A DNA stretch of 39,196 bases from a virus: IMG/VR virus record IMGVR_UViG_3300048836_001189, positions 1-39,196 of that record, one strand, 5' to 3'. Below are positions 30,766 to 37,925 of the stretch, piece by piece. Both the position numbers and the translations under genes were made by a program. Below the pieces are notes generated by a model that ran no database searches, was not told the origin of the DNA, and saw nothing but the letters and a program-made list of their open reading frames with translations. How positions within the stretch are numbered: position 1 is the stretch's first letter; every line of letters begins with the position of its first letter.

Positions 30766-31334
30766 CCAGCCCTCGCTACCGGCTGCTCGGCGAACCTGTC
30801 GGTCTGGTTGCCCCACACGGTCCATCCGGCGCGGGGCGCGCGGGCGAACAGCTCGAGGTAGGGGCCGTCGAACAGGGTCTCGCAGAGCTCGTGCACGGCG
30901 TCGGGCTTGCGGCTGTGCTCGCGGACGGGCGCGACGACCAAGTTGCGGATCGAGCGGGAGCGGAGGGCCGGCTGGCCCCGCATCCCGACCAGGATGAACT
31001 CGGCCGCCGACCGGAAGATGTAGCCGGTGCCGAAGGCCCATTTGGCCCCGGTGCGGCTTTGCTTCGCCCACGCTCCGGCGGTCTTGTAGGCGAAGCCCCA
31101 GGCTCGCAGCGTCTCGATCGCCTCCGGCAGCATGGGCGCCGTCGCCCACATGACCAGGACGCAGTCGGCCGCGCCGACGAAGTCCATGGGCAGGGCCTTG
31201 ATGTCGGCCAGCGACATGCAGTCGTAGTGCTGGTCCGGGTTCTTGGCGTGACCGGCCTCGGAGTAGCCCGAGAACTGCCAGGGCGGGTCGGCGAGGATGC
31301 AGCCGAATTGGCCGATGGGCGGGGCGGCGCTCAT
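30762..31334 (-). CDS. MT-A70 family adenine N6-methyltransferase, 190 aa
   Basis: Seen: ILADPPWQF (DPPW catalytic motif, residues 16-19), the following HYDCMSLADIKALP, LVMWATAPMLPEAIETLRAWGF (cofactor-fold strand), FGTGYIFRSAAEFILVG and, near the end, VREHSRKPDAVHELCE. This is the standard MT-A70 arrangement in phages. It methylates adenine in DNA, probably as part of anti-restriction. It belongs to the early operon, so modification could start before packaging. It is a different family from the D12 enzyme at the other end of the genome. Confidence 0.93.
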   Translation of the reverse strand: MSAAPPIGQFGCILADPPWQFSGYSEAGHAKNPDQHYDCMSLADIKALPMDFVGAADCVLVMWATAPMLPEAIETLRAWGFAYKTAGAWAKQSRTGAKWAFGTGYIFRSAAEFILVGMRGQPALRSRSIRNLVVAPVREHSRKPDAVHELCETLFDGPYLELFARAPRAGWTVWGNQTDRFAEQPVARAG

Positions 31335-31609
31335 TCGGGGTCTCCCAGCGGCAGGACGGTGACCACCCGGCGCTGGTCGATGATCAGCCGGGCGCCGACG
31401 TCGTGGAGCTTGAGAGAGGTCGCCCCGAGGGCGAGGGCCTGCAGCACGGCCGGGCGGGTCAGGATGGCCGCGCGCATGCGTTCCATCGGCATGCCCTCGA
31501 CGCGCTCGAGCCAGCGCACCAGGGCGTGGTCGGTCACCCGCGAGGTGCGCAGGATCTCCGCCTGGTCAAAGGCGCTCCCGTCGAACAGCTGCAGGTGCCG
31601 GCGGCTCAT
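31331..31609 (-). CDS. Small early protein, DUF4258-like pattern, 92 aa
   Basis: The core VTDHALVRWLERVEGMPMERMRAAI followed by ALALGATSLKLHDVGARLIIDQRRVVTVLP gives the helix-then-strands layout of small DUF4258/RelE-like proteins (H-A-x-x-R-W-x-E-R start and a final VVTVLP strand). The match is by pattern only. No antitoxin partner is evident. It overlaps both neighbours. Confidence 0.7.
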   Translation of the reverse strand: MSRRHLQLFDGSAFDQAEILRTSRVTDHALVRWLERVEGMPMERMRAAILTRPAVLQALALGATSLKLHDVGARLIIDQRRVVTVLPLGDPE

Positions 31610-32052
31610 GACGGGTCGGCCTCATCGAGGGCGGCCAGCTGCTGCTCGACGGCGGCCAGCTGCCGGGCGAGGATGTTGCGGCGCGCTTCCAGGGAGCGGC
31701 GGCGCTCGACGCCGTCCCGCTGCCGCTTCAGCGTCAGCGCCGCCAGGTCCAGATCTTCGGGAAGGCCCAGGGCCTTGAGCGTCGCGCGGATCGCCGCGCG
31801 CTCCTGCTCGTCGCCTTCGGCCAGGCGCGCCGCCACCCCGCGCTCGTGGTGCAGAACGGTGGTGTGGTTGCGGCCGTCGAAGGCGCGGGCGATCGCCGGA
31901 TAGGACAGGTCGGGGCGCAGGGTGCGGGCGAGGTACATCGCCCGGGCGCGCGGGCGGGCGATGTGCCGGTAGTTGGCCCGGTCCAGCAGGTCGCGCGGCT
32001 GGAGCCGGGCCGTCGCGGCCGAGGCCTCGATGATGTCGCGCACCCGGATCAC
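31606..32052 (-). CDS. Stand-alone DnaA domain IV (DnaA-box-binding) protein, 148 aa
   Basis: Residues 1-80 follow the C-terminal DNA-binding domain of DnaA: the basic helix ARPRARAMYLARTL (cf. VRPRQMAMALAKEL of E. coli), then LSYPAIARAFDGRNHTTVLH with the diagnostic GR(D/N)HTTVLH signature at 60-68. There is no AAA+ domain. Residues about 85-148 form a charged coiled coil. The GTG at 32052 overlaps the upstream TGA as GTGA, and longer frames upstream cover other genes. It could bind DnaA boxes in host or phage DNA, competing with or recruiting host DnaA; this is inference. Confidence 0.88.
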   Translation of the reverse strand: MIRVRDIIEASAATARLQPRDLLDRANYRHIARPRARAMYLARTLRPDLSYPAIARAFDGRNHTTVLHHERGVAARLAEGDEQERAAIRATLKALGLPEDLDLAALTLKRQRDGVERRRSLEARRNILARQLAAVEQQLAALDEADPS

Positions 32053-32279
32053 GCCTGGCCCTCCGGCTCCAGCTCGGCGAGCCCGGGAGCGGCGTTCAGG
32101 GCGCGGGCGTGCTCGACCGACAATCCGCGCTGCTTGGCCAGCATCAGGATCAGGTCGCTGACCGCCGCGTAGTCGAGCAGCAGCCACTCCGCGCCCAGCT
32201 GGACGCGCACGGTGGCGGTGTAGACGCCGTCGGCGGTCTTCAGGGCCACCGGGGCCAGCTCGAGGCGACGGGCGCTCAT
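32049..32279 (-). CDS. Hypothetical early protein, 76 aa
   Basis: Begins MSARRLELAPVALKTADGVY; two beta strands (VYTATVRVQLGAEWLLLDYA) and a helix (VSDLILMLAKQRGLSVEHARAL) follow. No family recognised. It is coupled to the upstream gene (ATGA) and to the DnaA-domain gene (GTGA). Confidence 0.72.
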   Translation of the reverse strand: MSARRLELAPVALKTADGVYTATVRVQLGAEWLLLDYAAVSDLILMLAKQRGLSVEHARALNAAPGLAELEPEGQA

Positions 32280-32512
32280 GCCGGCCCCCGCGAGCGGTCG
32301 GCGCAGAAGGCGGCGCGCATGGCCGCGATCGCGTCCTCGATGACCGCCCATTCCGCGACGGTCACGGCGCACCAGCGCCCGAAGGTGCGGAAGCGCAGCG
32401 CCACCTCGCGCACCAGCTCGGCCTCGAAGTCGGACAGGACGTCCCGCGCCGCCGCCGCCAGGACGACAGCGCGGGTGATGGTCACCACCTGCAGGTTGGT
32501 CAGGGCGCCCAT
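32276..32512 (-). CDS. Hypothetical early protein, 78 aa
   Basis: Mostly helical: MGALTNLQVVTITRAVVLAA, then SDFEAELVREVALRFRTFGRW and VAEWAVIEDAIAAMRAAF. The two amphipathic helices with a WC between them do not match a family I know. It overlaps the previous stop by one base and the next gene by ATGA. Confidence 0.72.
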   Translation of the reverse strand: MGALTNLQVVTITRAVVLAAAARDVLSDFEAELVREVALRFRTFGRWCAVTVAEWAVIEDAIAAMRAAFCADRSRGPA

Positions 32513-32766
32513 CACTGGACGTCCTCGGCCGGCCAGGTGGCCAGCTCCTGCACCGCGTTGAGCCGCTGCTCGCGCAGCTTGCGGGCCAGCCGAAACGCGG
32601 CCCAGCTTCGCAGGCCGGCGTGAAGCACGACGTCGGTCCCGGCATTGTAGCGCGAAGCCGGGATGGCATGGACGTCGGCGGGAACCAGACCGCCGATCTG
32701 GGCCTCGATCACCATCCAGTCCCGGGGGCCGAGAAGCCTGTCCAGAAGCCGCGAAAGGGCGGTCAT
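32512..32766 (-). CDS. Hypothetical early protein, 84 aa
   Basis: A short basic N-terminus (MTALSRLLDRLLGPRDWMVI) is followed by a beta-rich segment and a C-terminal helix (AFRLARKLREQRLNAVQELA). It overlaps DUF3164 by TGATG. No family recognised. Confidence 0.72.
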   Translation of the reverse strand: MTALSRLLDRLLGPRDWMVIEAQIGGLVPADVHAIPASRYNAGTDVVLHAGLRSWAAFRLARKLREQRLNAVQELATWPAEDVQ

Positions 32767-33446
32767 CAAGCCGACGCCACGTCGATCGACACGGCCTCCC
32801 ATCTGTCGGTGATCCTGGCGCGGCGGTAGAAGCGCACATACCGCTTGGAGCCGACGACCTGGATGCTGTCGTCCAGGGCGCGCATCGCCTCGATCCAACG
32901 CTCGTCGCGGATGTCGAGACGGCGCAGGCCCAGCAGCCGCGTGCGGCTCAGGTTGCCTTCCTTGTCGGTGTCGAAGGCCTGCTGGACGATGGCGCGGATC
33001 TCGGGGCGCGCGCCTTCCGACCACTCCGACAGGCAGTCGTCGACCAGGTTGCGGCAATTCTGCAGCTCGGGGCCGAAGTGGATGGTCTCGCCGACCGCGA
33101 CCTGCACCTTCAGCAGGCCGTCGTAGCTGGTCAGGGTGACGTTGCCTTTCACGCCGCCGCGGCTGTCCTTGTACTCCTGCGCCAGCACGCCCAGCAGGCC
33201 GTCGACGTCGTCGAAGGTGTGCTGCTTGAAGCGGCCGATCTGGGCGGACAGCTCCTCGGCGTAGCCGAACACCTTGCGGACGGTTTCGTCCTCGAGCTTG
33301 TGCTGGGCCTTCACCAGCTCGGCCGGGATCAGCGCGCCTTTGCTGTCGCGATAGTGCAGCTGGCCGTCGACCATGCGGGTGCCGGGGGCCTCCGGCTTGG
33401 CGGTGGCGAGCTCGAGGCCTTTCATGAGGTCGGCATCGACGTTCAT
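32766..33446 (-). CDS. DUF3164 family protein, 226 aa
   Basis: Typical of Mu-like early operons. Seen: the N-terminal RMVDGQLHYRDSKGALIPAE, ELSAQIGRFKQHTFDDVDGL, the central YGG-like block GGVKGNVTLTSYDGLLKVQVAV, the FGPELQ segment, and GNLSRTRLLGLRRLDIRDERW. These are the conserved elements of DUF3164, which sits a few genes after the transposition genes in such phages. Molecular role unknown; a DNA-related function is likely from its context. Confidence 0.92.
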   Translation of the reverse strand: MNVDADLMKGLELATAKPEAPGTRMVDGQLHYRDSKGALIPAELVKAQHKLEDETVRKVFGYAEELSAQIGRFKQHTFDDVDGLLGVLAQEYKDSRGGVKGNVTLTSYDGLLKVQVAVGETIHFGPELQNCRNLVDDCLSEWSEGARPEIRAIVQQAFDTDKEGNLSRTRLLGLRRLDIRDERWIEAMRALDDSIQVVGSKRYVRFYRRARITDRWEAVSIDVASA

Positions 33447-33700
33447 TGGGTCTTCTCCGTGGGGGACTTGGACTTCTTTGGGTGCTTGGTCAGGCCGGCC
33501 GCCTTGCGCAGGTCGGCGACCTGGGGCTTGAGGCGGCGCAGCTCGGCGATCGCGGCGTCGATCTCGGCCGGCATGGCTTCCAGGCGGGCGACGGTGGTGA
33601 ACCGCAGCAGCGAGCCGTGGACGCCGGCGGCCTTGTTGACCGCCGCCAGGGCGGTCGACGTCAGCTGGCCGGGGACGGCGATGGTCGGGGCGAGGCTCAT
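33443..33700 (-). CDS. Hypothetical early protein, 85 aa
   Basis: Begins MSLAPTIAVPGQLTSTALAA; a helical segment (EIDAAIAELRRLKPQVADLRKAAG) follows and then a Lys/Ser-rich basic tail (KHPKKSKSPTEKTQ) that may bind nucleic acid. It overlaps both neighbours by ATGA. No family recognised. Confidence 0.72.
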   Translation of the reverse strand: MSLAPTIAVPGQLTSTALAAVNKAAGVHGSLLRFTTVARLEAMPAEIDAAIAELRRLKPQVADLRKAAGLTKHPKKSKSPTEKTQ

Positions 33701-33918
33701 GACCGGTCGCCCCGGATGACCGTGAACGGGCCGGGCTGGGGCGCGGCCGGCGGCGGCGGAGCGCCGAGCACCTCGTCGAAGGCGGCCTGCATGCGCTTGA
33801 TCCAGCGCTTGGCGTCGTCCTCGGTCAGGGCCCGGGTCTCGATAGCCCGCGCCAGATGGGCGAGCGAGCTGCGGCCGACGCGGACCTTGCCGAGGTCAGG
33901 GGTTTGATGGGCGTGCAT
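33697..33918 (-). CDS. Hypothetical early protein, 73 aa
   Basis: The ATG at 33918 follows the MuB-like gene by 14 bases. A helical segment (SSLAHLARAIETRALTEDDAKRWIKRMQAAFDEVL) carries a Pro-rich linker and a short C-terminal strand. This could be a small transposition accessory protein by position, but no motif shows it. Its stop overlaps the next start. Confidence 0.72.
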   Translation of the reverse strand: MHAHQTPDLGKVRVGRSSLAHLARAIETRALTEDDAKRWIKRMQAAFDEVLGAPPPPAAPQPGPFTVIRGDRS

Positions 33919-33932
33919 CGTCAGGTCTCCTT

Positions 33933-34931
33933 TCAGACCGTGCGGAGGTCGGTGATCGAGCTGTAGGCGGCGCGCAGGTGGCGGAGCTCGAGCGGCTCGC
34001 CGAGGCCGATGGCCGTGAGCAGGGCGTCCTGGAACACCATCCGGACGTTGCGCAGGCCGCCCGGGCGCATGGCGATCTCGACCAGGAAGTCGAGCTCGGC
34101 GCGGCCCAGCACCTCGTCGTTCGCGGCGGCCCAGGCGTTGGCCAGCTGGACGACGTCCTCGCGGCGCGGGGCGTCGATGTACTTGCGTGAGGCGACGCGG
34201 CTGGAGACCTGCGCGAACACCGGCTTGATGCCGGTCGGGCCGATCTTGGCGTTGGCCTCCTCGTTGCCCAGCAGGGCGATGCCCAGGCCGCGCCCGCGCT
34301 GCTCGGTCTTGTCGTTGATCGACCGCAGCTGCTCGATGGCCTGCTCGGAGAGGTGCTGGGCCTCGTCGATGATCAGCAGCGACTCGGCTTCCATCGCCTT
34401 GGCCACCACCCGCTGCGACAGCTGCATCGGCGTGCCGCGCACGTCGGTGATGCCCATCGCCTCGAGGATGGCCAGCAGCATGGTCGGCACGCCGCGCGTG
34501 GCCGGGTCCATGGTCGCCAGGTAGGTGCGGGGATGGTCCAGCGCGTACTGCTGGGCGGTGGCCGTCTTGCCCGCGCCCGGCACGCCGGTGACCATCACGA
34601 TCTGGCCGGTGAGACGGGCGAAGTCGAGCCGGCCGGCGATCATCCGCGAGACGCCGAGCGACTGGAAGCTGGGCTTGGTCGGCAGGCGGCGGCGCAGGCC
34701 TTCCGCCTCGCGGCGGCTCTGCACCCAGCGGTTCAGCTTGGCTGCCACCGGGTCGTTCTTGCCCGTGTACTTGGCCCGCAGGTAGCTGTTCACCACCGAC
34801 GCCGAGAGGTCCGCCTGGCGGCACAGCTCGGCCTCGGAGATCCGCTCGGCCTGCTGGATGCGCTTGACGGTCTCCCGCAGCTCGGCGTGCTCGGCGTCCG
34901 AGAACTCGGTCTTGTTCGGGATCAGGTTCAT
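33933..34931 (-). CDS. MuB-like AAA+ ATPase transposition target-capture protein, 332 aa
   Basis: Partner of the transposase: binds DNA in an ATP-dependent filament, selects target sites and activates strand transfer. Seen: an N-terminal helix-turn-helix region (about 28-65, RISEAELCRQADLSASVVNSYL), Walker A GVPGAGKT (116-123), Walker B LLIIDEAQ (185-192) and a sensor-like region IALLGNEEAN. These match MuB/TniB-type ATPases. It lies directly after the transposase gene, separated by a strong hairpin. Confidence 0.94.
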   Translation of the reverse strand: MNLIPNKTEFSDAEHAELRETVKRIQQAERISEAELCRQADLSASVVNSYLRAKYTGKNDPVAAKLNRWVQSRREAEGLRRRLPTKPSFQSLGVSRMIAGRLDFARLTGQIVMVTGVPGAGKTATAQQYALDHPRTYLATMDPATRGVPTMLLAILEAMGITDVRGTPMQLSQRVVAKAMEAESLLIIDEAQHLSEQAIEQLRSINDKTEQRGRGLGIALLGNEEANAKIGPTGIKPVFAQVSSRVASRKYIDAPRREDVVQLANAWAAANDEVLGRAELDFLVEIAMRPGGLRNVRMVFQDALLTAIGLGEPLELRHLRAAYSSITDLRTV

Positions 34932-34968
34932 GGTAGGTGTGGTCTCCTTGTTGCTGCTTTGTTTTCAG

Positions 34969-34996
34969 GCCCGCCGGGGGTGCCACCCCGGCGGGC
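34969..34996 (+). terminator. Strong hairpin between transposase and MuB-like genes, T tract on plus strand
   Basis: Arms GCCCGCCGGGG / CCCCGGCGGGC with a short loop; TTTC follows on the plus strand, while on the minus strand it is followed by CTGAAAAC. As a terminator it points against the operon. On the sense transcript it may slow degradation or lower MuB relative to MuA. It occupies most of the 74-bp gap between the two genes. Confidence 0.5.
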
Positions 34997-35005
34997 TTTC
35001 TCGTG

Positions 35006-36970
35006 TCAGCCGCCTCCGCTGGCGGCCTTCAGTCCTGCGATGAGCGCTTCGTCATGGGCGTCGGCGGCGGCCCGGGCCGCGGCCTGTTCGGCCGTCCGAG
35101 CCACCCCGAAGGCCAGGCGCACGACCTTCGGATCGACCGGCGCCGGCGCGGGAAGCTCGTCGGGCAGGCCGGCGTAGGTCGCGGCGGCCAGGCGCTTGTT
35201 CGCGCGGCGCAGCAGCTCGCCGGATTCCTTGTCCTTCTTGAGCGACTGGCGCTTGAGGCGGGCGTGTTCCTTCGCGCTGGCCTGGTCGATGAAGGCCCCG
35301 GCCGCCGTGCGCGGGGCTTCGCACAGGAAGCGTCCGTCCAGGCTGTAGACGTAGACCGGCGCGGCCAGGTTGTCGGGGTCGTAGCGGGCGATGACCTTCT
35401 GGCGCTTCACGGCCGCCAGCTCCTGCGACCAGTAGCGGTGGCCCATGATCGTGATCGCGCCGGTCTGGCGGTGCATGGTGACGGCGTTGGACGCCAGCAG
35501 CGCCAGCCGCAGCTGTTCGGGCGTGGCCCGGCGCGGCGGCCGGCGCTCGGCCAGCTCGGCGTAGGCCTGGTCGAACGACCGGCCGGCCAGGTGGTCGGCG
35601 GTGCGGCCCGGCCGGGCGTTGTAGGCCACCATCCAGCGGCGCAGCAGCGCCTCGAACTCGGCGATCGGCATGGCCCGAGAGCCGTAGTTTTCCGGCTTCG
35701 AGACCGTATCCTTGCCCGTGTAGGTGCCTTCCAGCTGGGGCAGCTTGGAGAACTCGCCGGCCACGTCGCGGAAGGCGCGCTCGATCGGCTTGGCCTGGCC
35801 GTGGCGGGGCGTCGCGTAGAGCGGCGTGATGTTCAGCATGGCCAGCAGGCCCTTGGCCTCGCTGTCCTGGTGCTTGACGCGCATCCGCTCGAAGGTGCCG
35901 GAGATCTCGGCGGCGAGGTTCTCGCGGCCGTTGTCCATCAGCAGGATCTCGGGGATGCCGTAGTCGCGGAACACGTCGGCCAGGGCCAGCCGGACCAGCG
36001 TCGCGTTCAGCTCGCGGCCGAGGCGCACCGCCAGCAGCTTGCTCGAGCCGACGCACTGGACGAACACGCCCTGTGGGCGCTGCGGTTTGCCGCCGTCCCC
36101 CCAGTCGACCAGGTTGTCGAACTTGTGGCCGTCGAGGTTGCAGACCTCCAGCGCGCCATAGGCGCGGCGGTCGCGGTCCATGTGCGGATAGCTGGCGGCC
36201 AGCGCCTTGGGGCCTTCCCGCCAGAGCACCTGAACCGGATGCGGGATCATGGCGTCCAGGCGGCGCTTGATGGTCTTCTGCGAGGGAAGCGCCCAGCCCC
36301 GCTTGGCCGCCTCCTCCGACACCCGCCGATAGACCGCCTCATGGGTCGGCTTCGACTGGCGGAAGTAGTCGTCGATGTAGAGGTCCAGGGCCTCAGGGCT
36401 GATCTCGCAGCTCTCCGCCCGGCCCGTGTAGGCCGGCAGCAGGTAGGCGGCGCGGTCGCAGGACTCCACACCCCGGATCAGCGAAAACCAGCTGTGCACC
36501 GTGCGCACGCTGAACGGCGCGTCCTGGCCGGCCGCCCGCGCCTCGCGCCGCGCCTGGCCGACCACGAACTCGATGGAGCGCTCCTTGCTGGCCCCCGCCC
36601 GCATCAGCTTCTCGACATCCTGGATGACGCCCAGCCGGCGGGTGGCCTCGGCCTTCACGCCCTCGGGGGCGCGGTCGAAGCGCAGCCACATGCTCTCCCG
36701 GTCAGGGCGCTCGGTCTTGGCCGACCGGGCCTCCCGGGCGGCGAGGCTCAGCTGCGCCTGCTCGGGCAGCAGGCTGCGGTGATACTCCATGCCGCCGCCG
36801 CGACCCTTGCGTCGGCGGGCCATCGGCTGGCCGTCGCCGTCCCGGCGTTCGGCCCAGCCCTCGGTCTTCGCGCGCAGCTGGACGCCGCGCTCGGTCGTCG
36901 GCAGGCCGGGCAGCGCCAGCTCGGCCAGCTCGGCGGCCGAGAACCACTCCTGGGGGGCGATCTGCACCAT
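35006..36970 (-). CDS. MuA-type DDE transposase, 654 aa
   Basis: Catalyses replicative transposition and integration. Seen: an N-terminal winged-helix Mu-type DNA-binding domain (about 5-55, PQEWFSAAELAELALPGLP); end-binding helical domains with RTVHSWFSLIRGV and SQKTIKRRL; the catalytic core with Asp280 (CNLDGHKF), Asp346 (ILLMDNGREN) and Glu397 (AKPIERAF), spaced close to the D269-D336-E392 of MuA; and a C-terminal beta-barrel and basic tail. The ATG at 36970 shares a base with the upstream stop (TGATG). A longer upstream frame runs through the previous gene and is rejected. Confidence 0.97.
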   Translation of the reverse strand: MVQIAPQEWFSAAELAELALPGLPTTERGVQLRAKTEGWAERRDGDGQPMARRRKGRGGGMEYHRSLLPEQAQLSLAAREARSAKTERPDRESMWLRFDRAPEGVKAEATRRLGVIQDVEKLMRAGASKERSIEFVVGQARREARAAGQDAPFSVRTVHSWFSLIRGVESCDRAAYLLPAYTGRAESCEISPEALDLYIDDYFRQSKPTHEAVYRRVSEEAAKRGWALPSQKTIKRRLDAMIPHPVQVLWREGPKALAASYPHMDRDRRAYGALEVCNLDGHKFDNLVDWGDGGKPQRPQGVFVQCVGSSKLLAVRLGRELNATLVRLALADVFRDYGIPEILLMDNGRENLAAEISGTFERMRVKHQDSEAKGLLAMLNITPLYATPRHGQAKPIERAFRDVAGEFSKLPQLEGTYTGKDTVSKPENYGSRAMPIAEFEALLRRWMVAYNARPGRTADHLAGRSFDQAYAELAERRPPRRATPEQLRLALLASNAVTMHRQTGAITIMGHRYWSQELAAVKRQKVIARYDPDNLAAPVYVYSLDGRFLCEAPRTAAGAFIDQASAKEHARLKRQSLKKDKESGELLRRANKRLAAATYAGLPDELPAPAPVDPKVVRLAFGVARTAEQAAARAAADAHDEALIAGLKAASGGG

Positions 36971-37452
36971 CAGCGGCGCCTCCGATGAACCTGGACGGGC
37001 GCGGCGGCGCGCAGGCGCTTGGCCTGCTCGAGGAGCTCGCGGCCCTGCTTCTCGGCGACGCTCGCCTGGGCATGCAGCGCTTCCTCGCCCTGCAGCAGCG
37101 TCAGCCCTTCGCCGTCGAGGGCGATCTCCCACAGCCAGAGGCAGCCGGTGGCCCGGACGAACGCCTTGAAGCGCACCAGGCTGATGGTGTGGGTGTCGCG
37201 GCTGGCGGCCGTGTAGGCATACAGCTGGGCGCCGGTGATCCGGCGGTTGTCGTCGTAGCCCAGCAGCTCGGTCATCCGGGCCGCGACCTGGTCGTTGGTC
37301 AGGCCGCTCTCGCGGATGGCCTGGCGCATGGCGCAGGCCAGCCCGACGTTGAAGTCCATGGCCCGCATCAGCTCTTGCGGAACCTCGACCGGGAACATCT
37401 GGCTGACGTCGAACAGGTCGAGCGTCTGGGTGTCGCCGCGCGCTTTAGTCAT
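36970..37452 (-). CDS. Early protein upstream of transposase, 160 aa
   Basis: Found just before the transposase in siphoviral Mu-like phages; no named family is assigned. It starts MTKARGDTQTLDLFDVSQMF at ATG 37452, chosen because GGGAG lies eight bases upstream; the frame remains open further upstream but lacks this signal. The middle resembles an HTH/XRE-like regulator: ACAMRQAIRESGLTNDQVAARMTELLG followed by RITGAQLYAYTAASRDTHTISLVRFKAFV. The C-terminus is a charged helix. It probably binds DNA or the transposase. Confidence 0.85.
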   Translation of the reverse strand: MTKARGDTQTLDLFDVSQMFPVEVPQELMRAMDFNVGLACAMRQAIRESGLTNDQVAARMTELLGYDDNRRITGAQLYAYTAASRDTHTISLVRFKAFVRATGCLWLWEIALDGEGLTLLQGEEALHAQASVAEKQGRELLEQAKRLRAAAPVQVHRRRR

Positions 37453-37479
37453 CGGCGCGACTCCCGGTAGAAGGGTCGC

Positions 37480-37839
37480 ATGGATGACCAGCTTCAGATG
37501 CAGCTCGACGAGATGCGCGACGCGATCCTTGCGGCGTCGATGGCGAACACGAAGTTCTGGGCTCGCATTCTTGCCCAGCTGGTAGCTCGGGGCGTTCTTC
37601 GACCGGCGGAAATTCTGGCGGCGATGGAAGAGCAGCGTCTGGCGACGGATGTCTTCCGCCATGTCCGCTGGACGCAGCCCCGGATAGAAGCGCTCGCGCT
37701 AATGCATCTCGGCCTTGCTCTCTCTCAGGCTGTAGAAGGTATCGGCTACTCAAATCCAGGTACGCGATCATGGCGCGCAGACCCGGATGATCCTCAGTTT
37801 CCTGAGCCGTATTGGCGGATGCGGCCGGAGTCGGACTAG
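37480..37839 (+). CDS. Antisense-oriented hypothetical protein, 119 aa
   Basis: The only plus-strand gene I accept. The ATG at 37480 has AGAAGGG about five bases upstream. The protein (MDDQLQMQLDEMRDAILAAS...) looks genuinely globular and helical, with LAQLVARGVLRPAEILAAMEE and PRIEALALMHLGLAL and no low-complexity bias. Its codon usage has more A/T in third positions than neighbouring phage genes. It lies between the ParB-like gene and the early protein, so it interrupts the operon. No family recognised. A competing minus frame exists (see rejected items). Confidence 0.58.
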   Translation: MDDQLQMQLDEMRDAILAASMANTKFWARILAQLVARGVLRPAEILAAMEEQRLATDVFRHVRWTQPRIEALALMHLGLALSQAVEGIGYSNPGTRSWRADPDDPQFPEPYWRMRPESD

Positions 37840-37925
37840 CTGCGGCAGCGGCAATCCGGGCGCGCATGATGGGGATGGCCACCGCCATGAGGCGTCGGTG
37901 ACTGTCGGCCCAGAGCTTCGCCCAA

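Noticed and set aside
34937-36988. Long plus-strand open frame (683 codons) opposite the transposase
   Set aside because: It is the antisense of a gene with clear catalytic motifs; long shadow frames are expected in very GC-rich DNA, and its composition is Gly/Arg/Ala/Leu-rich without motifs.
35006-37132. Longer transposase start at 37132
   Set aside because: The extra 54 residues are Arg/Ala-rich and overlap the upstream gene; the ATG at 36970 starts the typical Mu winged-helix domain and is coupled to the upstream stop.
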